A DNA stretch of 64,000 nucleotides. Origin: JACKCP01 sp034007295. GTDB lineage: Bacteria; Desulfobacterota; Desulfobacteria; Desulfobacterales; JACKCP01. The notes under the pieces were generated by a model that worked only from the letters and a program-made list of their open reading frames with translations, had not been told where the DNA came from and did no database searches. The translations under genes and the position numbers were made by a program. The stretch covers positions 149,507-213,506 of the forward strand of contig JAVERC010000002.1 of the NCBI GenBank assembly GCA_034007295.1. The letters run 5' to 3'. Positions 33,752-42,090 of the stretch are shown here, in pieces (the stretch's first letter is position 1; each line of letters starts with the position of its first letter).

Positions 33752-34878
33752 AAGAATACCCTTCCATGCTTGTTCCTGATTTTGTTAAGGAATTTGAGCC
33801 ATATATTCCCTCAAAACCAGACCATATTTTAAAAAAATACTATAAAGTTTCAAAGCTTCACAGATTAAACAACAATGAAAATCCCCTTGGCCCGCCAAAG
33901 GGTGCTATAAAGGCATTAAACAGCTTAAAACCAAAGGAAATGGCAATTTATCCAAGCGGAGATGCATATGATTTAAAGGAATTCATTGCAAAAAACTTAA
34001 ACCTTCATCCAGACCAGATAATTCTTGGAAATGGAGCAAACGAAATAATTCAGTTTGTCATAAAAACCTATTGCAGCCAGGGAGACAACATAATTACCGG
34101 AGATAAAACCTTTGCTGTATATGAATGGGTTGCAGAATTTTCAGGAATTGAAGCAAGACTTACTCCAATGAAAGAAAATGGTTTTGACCTTGATGCAATG
34201 CTTGCATTTATGGATGAGCGTACAAAAATATTTTTTATCTGTAATCCAAATAACCCCACAGGAACCTATGTTGATAAAAAAACACTTGAAAAATTTCTTG
34301 AAAGCGTTGATGGAAAAGCAATTGTAGTTTTAGACGAAGCTTACTGCGAGTTTGTTGAAAAAGATGACTTCCCAAACGGAGCAAAACTTGTTGATAAATA
34401 CAAGAACCTTCTTGTTTTCAGAACTTTTTCAAAAATGTATGGTCTTGCAGGGCTTAGAATAGGATATCTTATAGGAAGCCGTGAAGCAGTTTATGATGTA
34501 TGCAGGACAAGAATAGTCTACTCAATAAATTCTGCTGCACAGGCAGCTGCAATTGCAGCCTTTGGAGACACAGACCACATAAAAAAAACCAATGACCTTG
34601 TAAAAACCGGTAAAGCTGTAATTATTCCAAGACTTAAATCACTTGGACTTGAAGTAATAAACGGAGAAGGAAACTATGTGATTGCAGGACTTCCATTTAA
34701 TGATCAGCTTGCATATAGAAAACTCATAAAAAAAGGGTATATGGTCAGGACAATGACTTCTTTCAGGTTTCCAAATCATATAAGAATTACCATAAGGGAA
34801 AAAGATGTAATGGAAGGTCTTTCAACTGCAATGGAAGAATTGATTTATGAAATGACTAATTTTTATTCCGTTGCCTGA
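33748..34878 (+). CDS. HisC-like PLP-dependent aminotransferase
   Basis: 376 residues of the class I/II histidinol-phosphate aminotransferase type. TTG 33748 has GGAG upstream and overlaps the previous stop. Family marks: HRLNNNENPLGPPKGA at the N-terminus, LGNGANEIIQFV, CNPNNPTGTYV, VVLDEAYCEFV, and the PLP Lys in FRTFSKMYGLAGLRIGY (Lys about residue 229). It could serve histidine synthesis, but the locus joins it to GNAT/HATPase proteins and an exporter, not to his genes. A role on another amino-phosphate or amino acid is possible. Family certain, substrate not. Confidence 0.85.
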   Translation: MKEYPSMLVPDFVKEFEPYIPSKPDHILKKYYKVSKLHRLNNNENPLGPPKGAIKALNSLKPKEMAIYPSGDAYDLKEFIAKNLNLHPDQIILGNGANEIIQFVIKTYCSQGDNIITGDKTFAVYEWVAEFSGIEARLTPMKENGFDLDAMLAFMDERTKIFFICNPNNPTGTYVDKKTLEKFLESVDGKAIVVLDEAYCEFVEKDDFPNGAKLVDKYKNLLVFRTFSKMYGLAGLRIGYLIGSREAVYDVCRTRIVYSINSAAQAAAIAAFGDTDHIKKTNDLVKTGKAVIIPRLKSLGLEVINGEGNYVIAGLPFNDQLAYRKLIKKGYMVRTMTSFRFPNHIRITIREKDVMEGLSTAMEELIYEMTNFYSVA

Positions 34879-34879
34879 A

Positions 34880-34911
34880 GCAAAAGGCAGTTTTTGTTGA
34901 GCAACTAACTA
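34880..34911 (+). repeat. Right-end fragment of the dispersed hairpin repeat
   Basis: AAAAGGCAGTTTTTGTTGAG followed by CAACTAA matches the last 28 bases of the consensus. It starts two bases after the aminotransferase stop and has no left half. It may mark an end-only remnant of insertion or deletion. Confidence 0.7.
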
Positions 34912-34929
34912 TAAAATATATGAGCCTTA

Positions 34930-36300
34930 ATGAATAAAACTCATCCTAAAAACCTAAAAAAAATTACTGCATCACTTATAGCCGGACTTTTTCTTGCTGG
35001 TATAGATATGTCAGTTGTAAATGTAATGCTTCCTGTTCTTTCAAAATCATTTCAGGTTTCAATTGATGCTGCAGCAGTAATTATTACTGTTTATGTGGGA
35101 ATAATGGCTGCAACCCAGCTTTTTTTCGGAAGATGTTCAGATATTTTTGAAGCTGAAGGATTATTTTTTACAGGAATTCTTATTTTTACATTCAGTTCTT
35201 TTTTGTGTGCTATTTCTTTTGAGTTTCACTGGCTGATTCTTTCAAGGATTCTGCAAGGGCTTGGAGGTGCAATGGCAGCTGCTGCATCGGGAGCAGTAAT
35301 TTTACGAAATTATCCCCATGAAAAAATCGGATCAACACTTGGGCTAATGATGATGGCTGTTGGCATTGGAAACGCATGCGGGCCTCCACTTGGCGGAATT
35401 ATGCTCATGCATTTTTCCTGGCACTGGATTTTTGCAGCTCAGGTTCCAATTGGAATTTTGAGCTGCGTTCTCATTGGTTTTAAAGGCTTCAAAAAAATCA
35501 ATTCAGATAAAAATATGCAAAAAGGTTTTGATCTTAAAGGCACATTTTTAAGCATGGCTTTGCTTGTTTTTTTCCTTGGTTTTCTTTTCAAGCTGTCTGC
35601 ACTTGATATAAAAAATTTTTATACCTTTGCACTGATGTCTGGTTTTATTTTAAGCGGTTTTGTTTTTTATAGGCATGAAAAAAAATATCCCTGCCCTCTT
35701 GTAAGGTTTTCAGTATTTAAAGAAAAAATATTCAAAAATGCATTTTTCCTGAAACTTTTTATTCTCATGATAATGCAGGGCTGGGTAATTATTTTTCCTT
35801 TTTTCATGGTAAAGGTCTGGAACCTTGAGACAGACAAAGTTGGAGCGGTTCTCATGATTCTTTCGGCTGTCATGTTTGCAGCAACTCCTGTTGCAGGAAA
35901 ACTTTCTGACAGGGCAGTTGAATGGAAAGTAATGAATTTTGGCTTTTTTCTGGTTATTTGTGCACTACTTTCTTCTTTTATGCTCAAAAACGAGCCTTCC
36001 TTTTTTCTTCTTATACCTTTGATGGCTTTTTTTGGACTTGGAATGTCTTCATTTCTTGTTGCAAGTTCATCAATAATTTTAAAATCTGCCCCAAAAGGTG
36101 AAGAAGGAATGTTTTCAGCCTTTAACACCCTTCTTATGCCAATTGGATCAGCTATAGGAAGTACATTATTTTCAGGTCTTTATATGACAGGAACAAATTA
36201 CGGCGGACAGTTTTTCGGTTTTAGAACAGCAGTTTCTGGAATGTCTTGCATTGGTTTAATTATATTTATTATTCTTTTTTTTAAAACAAAGAATAAATAA
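34930..36300 (+). CDS. MFS drug/metabolite exporter, DHA2-type
   Basis: 456 residues, many hydrophobic helices (12-14 predicted by eye). Motif D-like LAGIDMSVVNVMLPVL in helix 1, motif A-like RCSDIFEAEG (degenerate), motif C-like GIGNACGPPLGGIM in helix 5, and SDRAVEWK in the second half. It resembles EmrB/DHA2 transporters and should export a small molecule by proton antiport across the inner membrane. It follows the aminotransferase by 51 bases containing a repeat fragment and may belong to the same unit. No EmrA or TolC partner is adjacent. Confidence 0.88.
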   Translation: MNKTHPKNLKKITASLIAGLFLAGIDMSVVNVMLPVLSKSFQVSIDAAAVIITVYVGIMAATQLFFGRCSDIFEAEGLFFTGILIFTFSSFLCAISFEFHWLILSRILQGLGGAMAAAASGAVILRNYPHEKIGSTLGLMMMAVGIGNACGPPLGGIMLMHFSWHWIFAAQVPIGILSCVLIGFKGFKKINSDKNMQKGFDLKGTFLSMALLVFFLGFLFKLSALDIKNFYTFALMSGFILSGFVFYRHEKKYPCPLVRFSVFKEKIFKNAFFLKLFILMIMQGWVIIFPFFMVKVWNLETDKVGAVLMILSAVMFAATPVAGKLSDRAVEWKVMNFGFFLVICALLSSFMLKNEPSFFLLIPLMAFFGLGMSSFLVASSSIILKSAPKGEEGMFSAFNTLLMPIGSAIGSTLFSGLYMTGTNYGGQFFGFRTAVSGMSCIGLIIFIILFFKTKNK

Positions 36301-36302
36301 AT

Positions 36303-37736
36303 TTATTCCATATCAAGTTTTGAAAGCCTGTATCTAAAAGATCTGAAACTTACATTTAGAAGCCTGGAAGCTTTTTTCTTATTGCCTTTTGTAATTTCAA
36401 GGGCCTTTAAAAGATAACTTTTTTCAGTTTCAGCAAGAATTTCATCTAAATTTACTCCTGCTTCAACTGAATTAAGGTCAAAACAAAAATCAGAAGACAA
36501 TAATTTTTTTTCACCATAAAAAGAGTCTTCCGCTTTTGACAACCCTCTTTTGTGAAATGAAAGGGAAAGGCTTTCTGGAAGAATAATATTTGTTGATGAT
36601 AGTGCAACGCTTCGCTCAATTATATTTTCAAGCTCCCTTACATTTCCTGGAAAATCGTATTTCTGCAAAAGGTCAAGTGCGTAGGAAGAAAGTTTTGATA
36701 TTTTTTTACCTGTTTCCTTTGAATACTTGTCCATAAAATGTTGGGCAAGGGTTTTTACATCCTCTTTCCTTTCCCTTAAAGGAGGAATTCTAAGCTCAAT
36801 AACATTTAAACGGTAAAAAAGATCTTCCCTGAATCTTCCTTCAATAACCTCTTTTTCAAGATTTCTGTTAGTTGCACAAATAATTCTAACATCTATGTTA
36901 AATTCAATATGCCCTCCAACCGGCTTAATTTTTTTTTCCTGTACTGCTCTTAAAAGCTTTACCTGAAGAGTAATTGGGAGCTCTCCTATTTCATCAAGAA
37001 AAAGAGTTCCCTTATTTGCAGCTGCAAAAAGACCTTTTTTGTCTTTTTCTGCTCCTGTAAAAGCACCTTTCACATACCCAAAAAACTCACTTTCCATTAA
37101 ATTTTCAGGGATTCCACCACAATTTATTACAACAAAAGGGAAATCTTTTCTTTCGCTGTGCTCATGAACAGCCCTTGCAATAAGCTCTTTACCTGTTCCT
37201 GATTCTCCGGTTATCATTATATTGGTTTTTGTCGGGGCAACCTTTTCAATTTTTTTATAAATATCTACCATTTTAAGGCTTGAACCCACAATCCTGTTAA
37301 AATAAATATTCTGCTTCAGGCTTTTTTCAATATCTTCCCTGTCCCTTTCAACTGATTTCATTTCAAGTGCTCTTGAAAGTGCATTTAAAAGATCATCATT
37401 ATCAAAGGGCTTTGGAAGATAGTCATAGGCTCCGTTATTCATTGCCTCAACTGCATTTTCAGTTGTTGCATATGCAGACATCATTATAACTGTAATATCA
37501 GGATATTTTTTCCTTGCGTGTTTTAAAACCTCTATTCCGCTTATATCACCAAGTCTTATATCACATAAAATCAGATCAAACAGTGCGTCATCAACTGCAT
37601 TAATTGCAGCTTGGCCGCTGTCAGCCGTAAATGTAATATAATCCTGTCTTGAAAGAATTATTTCAAGAAATTCTCTTATTCCCTCATCATCATCTGCAAT
37701 AAGAATTTTTTTTCTTTCATCAAATGAATCAATCAA
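36303..37736 (-). CDS. NtrC-family sigma-54-dependent response regulator
   Basis: 477 residues: receiver domain with phospho-acceptor Asp59 (LILCDIRLGD), AAA+ domain with Walker A GESGTGKE, the sigma-54 contact loop GAFTGA and Walker B GTLFLDEIGELP, and a C-terminal Fis-type HTH (KGNKKKASRLLNVSFRSFRY). It activates RpoN promoters after phosphorylation. The TTG start overlaps the pyrC stop by 4 bases and has GGAG upstream. No histidine kinase gene is in the window. RpoN itself is at 46758. Confidence 0.93.
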   Translation of the reverse strand: MIDSFDERKKILIADDDEGIREFLEIILSRQDYITFTADSGQAAINAVDDALFDLILCDIRLGDISGIEVLKHARKKYPDITVIMMSAYATTENAVEAMNNGAYDYLPKPFDNDDLLNALSRALEMKSVERDREDIEKSLKQNIYFNRIVGSSLKMVDIYKKIEKVAPTKTNIMITGESGTGKELIARAVHEHSERKDFPFVVINCGGIPENLMESEFFGYVKGAFTGAEKDKKGLFAAANKGTLFLDEIGELPITLQVKLLRAVQEKKIKPVGGHIEFNIDVRIICATNRNLEKEVIEGRFREDLFYRLNVIELRIPPLRERKEDVKTLAQHFMDKYSKETGKKISKLSSYALDLLQKYDFPGNVRELENIIERSVALSSTNIILPESLSLSFHKRGLSKAEDSFYGEKKLLSSDFCFDLNSVEAGVNLDEILAETEKSYLLKALEITKGNKKKASRLLNVSFRSFRYRLSKLDME

Positions 37737-39001
37737 TTTTGTCTTCTCCAGATAATATCTCCATTTTTAATTGTATACTCGCAAATTCCCTTTAATTTTT
37801 TCCCAATAAAAGGTGAATTTTTACTTTTTGAAACAAAGCCTTCTCGGGTTACAATCCACTCAAAATCAGGATTTACTATTGTAATATTTGCTTGGTTTCC
37901 TTCAAAAAGTGAATTATTAATACCAATAACTTTTCCTGGATTTATACTCATTTTTTCTGCAAGTTCTTCCATTGAAAGAATACCTGAAAAAACAAGATTA
38001 AGACTTAAAGCAAGTGATGTTTCAAGTCCTGTTATTCCAAAGGCTGCCTCTTCAAAAGGAACAATTTTTTCTTCATCAGAGTGAGGTGCATGATCTGTTG
38101 CAATTATATCAATTGTATTGTCTTTCAAGGCTTCAATAATTGCAAGTCTGTCAGATTCAGTCCTTAAGGGAGGATTCATTTTTGCATATGTATCAAACAA
38201 GTCTATGGCATCTTCTGTAAGGGTAAAATAATGGGGTGCAGTTTCTGCTGTTACCTTTGTTCCACTTTTTTTTGCATTTCTTATTATTTCAATAGTTTTT
38301 TTGGCACTTACATGGGCAATATGAACTGAATAATCTACAAGAGAACCTACTTCAATATCACGTTTTACTCCAAGACTTTCAGCTGAGTCAGGAATTCCTG
38401 TAAGTCCAAGTCTTGTTGACACTATTCCTTCATTCATAACTCCTTTGCCTGAAAGTGAAAGTTCTTCACTGTGGCATATAACAGGAAGCTCAAATGCCTT
38501 TGCATATTCAACAGCCCTTCGCATTACGCCTGAATCAGTTACAGGTCTTCCATCATCTGAAAGTGCAATTGCACCAGCCTGTTTAAGTTCTCCATAGTCA
38601 CAGATTTCTTCTCCCTTGAGTCCTTTTGTAAGTGATGCAATTGGATGCACATTGGAAAAACCGGCCTTTAAAGCCTTGTCTTTTATAAAAGCTGTTATTG
38701 AAGGGGAATCATTAACAGGATTGGTGTTTGGCATGCAGCAGATATCTGTAAAACCGCCCTTTGCAGCTGCCTTTGCACCGCTTTCTATTGTCTCCTTATA
38801 TTCCTGGCCAGGCTCTCTTAAATGAACATGAACATCAATTAAGCCTGGAAAAACATACATTCCACTGGCATCAATAACTTTATCAGCATCTTTTTCTTCA
38901 CTGGAAATTTCTTTTATTATTTTATCTTCAATATAAATATTAGTTTTTTGTTCACCTTTACCAAAAACAAGGCAGGTACCGTTTTTAATCAGAATTCTCA
39001 T
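37733..39001 (-). CDS. pyrC: Dihydroorotase
   Basis: Closes carbamoyl-aspartate to dihydroorotate in pyrimidine synthesis. 422 residues of the type I (long) class, from ATG 39001 with GGAGG before it. Zinc-site motifs: DVHVHLREPGQEYKE, CHSEE, the HIAHVS segment and ATDHAPHSDEEK. The 5' end overlaps pyrB by 17 bases and the 3' end overlaps the NtrC-type gene by 4. Confidence 0.96.
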   Translation of the reverse strand: MRILIKNGTCLVFGKGEQKTNIYIEDKIIKEISSEEKDADKVIDASGMYVFPGLIDVHVHLREPGQEYKETIESGAKAAAKGGFTDICCMPNTNPVNDSPSITAFIKDKALKAGFSNVHPIASLTKGLKGEEICDYGELKQAGAIALSDDGRPVTDSGVMRRAVEYAKAFELPVICHSEELSLSGKGVMNEGIVSTRLGLTGIPDSAESLGVKRDIEVGSLVDYSVHIAHVSAKKTIEIIRNAKKSGTKVTAETAPHYFTLTEDAIDLFDTYAKMNPPLRTESDRLAIIEALKDNTIDIIATDHAPHSDEEKIVPFEEAAFGITGLETSLALSLNLVFSGILSMEELAEKMSINPGKVIGINNSLFEGNQANITIVNPDFEWIVTREGFVSKSKNSPFIGKKLKGICEYTIKNGDIIWRRQN

Positions 39002-39926
39002 TTTTTGAACCTCCGGATACAAGATAAAATAAGGCCATTCTAAGGGCAACTCCGTTTGAAACCTGCTCATTTATTACTGAAATTTCACTGTCTGCAAGTT
39101 CTGGAGTTATTTCAACACCACGGTTTACAGGACCTGGGTGCATGACAAGTACATCTTTTTTTGCATTTTTCAGATTTTCCCTGTTAAGCCCAAAAAACCT
39201 GGAATATTCCCTGTCAGTTGAAAAAAGATTTGCACCCTGTCTTTCCTTTTGAATCCTGAGCATTATCACTGCATCAGCATCTGAAAGTGCTTCTTCCATT
39301 GATCTGCTCACACTTACCTTGAATTCTTCCTCAATTTTAAAGGGAATCATTGAGGGAGGGCCAAAAACTTTTACGTTATTTCCAAGTTTTACAAGTCCTC
39401 TCATATTTGATCTTGCAACCCTTGAATTGGAAATATCGCCGATAATTGCAATATTTAATCCTGTAAGAGTCTTTTTTTTCTCCCTTATTGTCATCATATC
39501 AAGAAGTGCCTGGCTTGGATGTGCGTGTCTTCCGTCTCCTGCATTTAAAATGGAGCATTTTAAAAATTTTGAAAGAAAATGTGGGGCACCGGACATTGAA
39601 TGCCTCATGACTAAAATGTCTGGTTTCATTGCTTCAATTGTTCTTGCAGTATCTAAAAGGGTTTCTCCCTTTTTCATGGAGCTTGACGATGCAGCAAGTG
39701 AAACAGAATCAGCACTTAATCTTTTTGCCGCAAGTTCAAATGAAAGTTTTGTTCTTGTACTTGGTTCCTGAAAAAAAAGAACTATTGTTTTCCCTCTTAA
39801 TGCAGGTACTTTTTTTACAGGCCTTTCGTTTATTTCCTTCATTGAATCTGCTGTATCAAGAATAAATTCAATTTCACTGGCTGATAATGAATTAATATCA
39901 AGAATATTTTTTTTTTTAAATTCCAT
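38985..39926 (-). CDS. pyrB: Aspartate carbamoyltransferase, catalytic chain
   Basis: Joins carbamoyl phosphate and aspartate. 313 residues with the carbamoyl-phosphate motif FFQEPSTRTKLSF (about 52-64), the DGRHAHPSQALLD segment, and aspartate-site MLRIQKERQ. No regulatory PyrI chain is seen next to it. It heads an operon pyrB-pyrC-response regulator on the minus strand. Confidence 0.97.
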   Translation of the reverse strand: MEFKKKNILDINSLSASEIEFILDTADSMKEINERPVKKVPALRGKTIVLFFQEPSTRTKLSFELAAKRLSADSVSLAASSSSMKKGETLLDTARTIEAMKPDILVMRHSMSGAPHFLSKFLKCSILNAGDGRHAHPSQALLDMMTIREKKKTLTGLNIAIIGDISNSRVARSNMRGLVKLGNNVKVFGPPSMIPFKIEEEFKVSVSRSMEEALSDADAVIMLRIQKERQGANLFSTDREYSRFFGLNRENLKNAKKDVLVMHPGPVNRGVEITPELADSEISVINEQVSNGVALRMALFYLVSGGSKNENSD

Positions 39927-40028
39927 TAATTGCTGCTCTCAAAAGTGGTTAAAGCCTTTACAGGTTAAATTTGACAATTTTTCAAAAAAATTTGCCAAAT
40001 ACCTTATTGTTTTAAAGTTTTACTTATT

Positions 40029-40166
40029 TTAGCTGCTGAACGAAAACTGCCTTATTTGTCCATTCTAAATTAAGATTCAAAATTTAATCCTCAAAATACT
40101 AAATTTAATATAAAGCTTAAAATTTTCATCTTCTGAAACAAAATTATCGCTTTCGCCCAATCAGTA
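40029..40166 (-). repeat. Dispersed hairpin repeat, copy 7
   Basis: Minus-orientation copy between lepB and pyrB. Left end TTAGCTGCTGAACGAAAACTG, shared AATTTAATCCTCAAAATACT core, right end CGCTTTCGCCCAATCAGTA. Confidence 0.87.
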
Positions 40167-40211
40167 TTTTAATAATAACTGAAACAAAAAATCCAAATAT
40201 TAAATAAATTA

Positions 40212-40844
40212 CTACTTAAGAATTTTTCCAATTCTTTTCCATCTCACTCCAAACCCGTTATTTTCCCATGACCAATAAAGAATAAAAGCTTCTCCTTTGA
40301 GTCTTTCATATTCTATACATCCAAGAAATCTGCTGTCTGTAGAATTATCCCTGTTGTCGCCCATCATGAAATAAGAATTATCCGGAACTGTTATTGGCCC
40401 AAAATTATCCCTTGGATTTAAAAAGCCTTTATAAATTTTAGGATCTTCATATTTTGCATAGGGTTCACTGGAAAATCTTTTATCATTTATATAAAGTTTT
40501 TTATTTCTTATTTCTATTTTATCGCCTGGAAGACCAATAACCCTTTTTATAAAATCCTTTGGGGGATCAACAGGTGCCTTAAAAACAACAATATCTCCTC
40601 TTTCAGGTTTTGAGACAGGAATAATTGTCTTGTTTGTAAAAGGCATTCTTACACCGTAAATAAATTTATTTACAAGTATGTGGTCTCCAATAAGAAGAGT
40701 ATCAAGCATTGAACCGGAAGGGATTTTGTATGCCTGAACAACAAATGCCCTTATTATAAGGGCAAGTACAAGAGCAAAGATTATTGCTTCTAAATTTTCA
40801 CGCAATACACCTTTTTTTTTCTTTTCTTTAATATTTTCGTTCAT
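40212..40844 (-). CDS. lepB: Signal peptidase I
   Basis: Cuts signal peptides on the outer face of the inner membrane. 210 residues: one N-terminal membrane helix (about 18-37, AIIFALVLALIIRAFVV), box B with the catalytic Ser (KIPSGSMLDTLLIGD), box D with the catalytic Lys (DFIKRVIGLPGD), and box E GDNRDNSTDSR. It starts 17 bases after the DUF39 stop and may share a transcript with it. Confidence 0.96.
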   Translation of the reverse strand: MNENIKEKKKKGVLRENLEAIIFALVLALIIRAFVVQAYKIPSGSMLDTLLIGDHILVNKFIYGVRMPFTNKTIIPVSKPERGDIVVFKAPVDPPKDFIKRVIGLPGDKIEIRNKKLYINDKRFSSEPYAKYEDPKIYKGFLNPRDNFGPITVPDNSYFMMGDNRDNSTDSRFLGCIEYERLKGEAFILYWSWENNGFGVRWKRIGKILK

Positions 40845-40861
40845 CTATTTGCGTCCTGAAA

Positions 40862-42037
40862 TTAATAAAGTTTGTCTCCTGCCGGAAACTGGGGCTCTCC
40901 AAGTAAAAATTTGCCTTCACTTATGTTTTTCTTTAAAATCTCTGAAATTTCCCTTGCTTTTACCATACTGGAAAGTGGAACAGAAGGTATTTTTTTACCG
41001 TCAATTTCTATTTCTCCGCTTTTTAAATCTCCATAGCTGACTTTTTTTAAAATCTTTCCTGTAGCATTTGGATAATCTTCAGAATAATCAACAATCTGAG
41101 TATAGATATCACCATCTCTTACTGAAGTAAATTTTGCCATTTCCTCGTTTAAAACAGGTATTGGAATTCCCAGCCCAACCGCAAGAGAACAGCCGTATCC
41201 TCTTATGCTTACTCCCCTGAGCCATTTACCAGACATTTGCTTCAGGTCGCCTACAACAAAAAGAGTTGCTGAAGGTACGTCTGGAACCCCGTTTTCCCTT
41301 CTTGATGTCACAATTTTACTCTGGGTTCCCTGCCAGGTTACATAACCTGTTCCTCCTCCAAGAAAAATCCTTGTGCCAATACCTATTGTTCTAAGATAGG
41401 GATCATTTAAAAGAGGACTGAGCTGCCCTGCTGAGCAGTAATTTGCATTTCCCATTCTTGGCTTTAAAGTTCCCATGTATGTATAAATTGTTTTTTTGGA
41501 AAGGTTTACAGCACAATTATAATTTTGATAGGCATTTCTCGGGTTGCACAAAAGAGCATAGGGAAGCTCCGCAAGAGTTACTTCCTTTGTAAAACTTTTG
41601 TTTGGATAACAGTCAGTACCATAAGCTGAGCAGCACATTGAGACTTTTTTACCATTAACAAGATCTTCAATTACATGGCCTCCTCCATACCTGAAACTTC
41701 CGGGCCATACCTTATTTAAGGGATCTTCTTCAGACGGCTCTGTTGCACCAAGATAGCAGTCTACTGCTGCAAGTCCGCCATAGGCAGGAACTTTATTAAA
41801 ACTTGCCTTTGAAAATTTGATTAAAGGATTTGACTGTCCTGTATTGATCATAAGCCCTGAAGAACACATAGGTGCAAATGTACCTGTTGTTACCACATCA
41901 ATTTTTTTTGCAGCTTCAACCTCTCCCTCTTTTTCTACAATATCAATCATTTCCTCTGCGGTTACAACAACAGCTTCTCCAGCTTTTATCTTGTCGTTTA
42001 TTTCCTTATAGGTCTTTTTTACTTTAAATTCTGTCAT
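40862..42037 (-). CDS. Homocysteine biosynthesis protein (DUF39 / HcyBio)
   Basis: 391 residues of the DUF39 family, which in methanogens and sulfate reducers turns aspartate semialdehyde and sulfide into homocysteine. Family segments: TTGTFAPMCSSG near the N-terminus, AYGGLAAVDCYLGAT, MCCSAYGTDCYPNKS, LGGGTGYVTWQGTQS and RGYGCSLAVGLGIPIPV. No CBS pair and no adjacent NIL/ferredoxin partner gene is seen, though those often go together. It points to sulfide-based methionine synthesis in an anaerobe. Confidence 0.92.
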   Translation of the reverse strand: MTEFKVKKTYKEINDKIKAGEAVVVTAEEMIDIVEKEGEVEAAKKIDVVTTGTFAPMCSSGLMINTGQSNPLIKFSKASFNKVPAYGGLAAVDCYLGATEPSEEDPLNKVWPGSFRYGGGHVIEDLVNGKKVSMCCSAYGTDCYPNKSFTKEVTLAELPYALLCNPRNAYQNYNCAVNLSKKTIYTYMGTLKPRMGNANYCSAGQLSPLLNDPYLRTIGIGTRIFLGGGTGYVTWQGTQSKIVTSRRENGVPDVPSATLFVVGDLKQMSGKWLRGVSIRGYGCSLAVGLGIPIPVLNEEMAKFTSVRDGDIYTQIVDYSEDYPNATGKILKKVSYGDLKSGEIEIDGKKIPSVPLSSMVKAREISEILKKNISEGKFLLGEPQFPAGDKLY

Positions 42038-42090
42038 AAATTACCTCAAATTTATTTTGTGGAAAAGCCAAAACCTGGTCTTTCAAAAAC

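Noticed and set aside
33748..34878. Naming the aminotransferase hisC outright
   Set aside because: The family fits, but the gene is separate from hisB and coupled to GNAT/HATPase proteins, so only a HisC-like call is supported.
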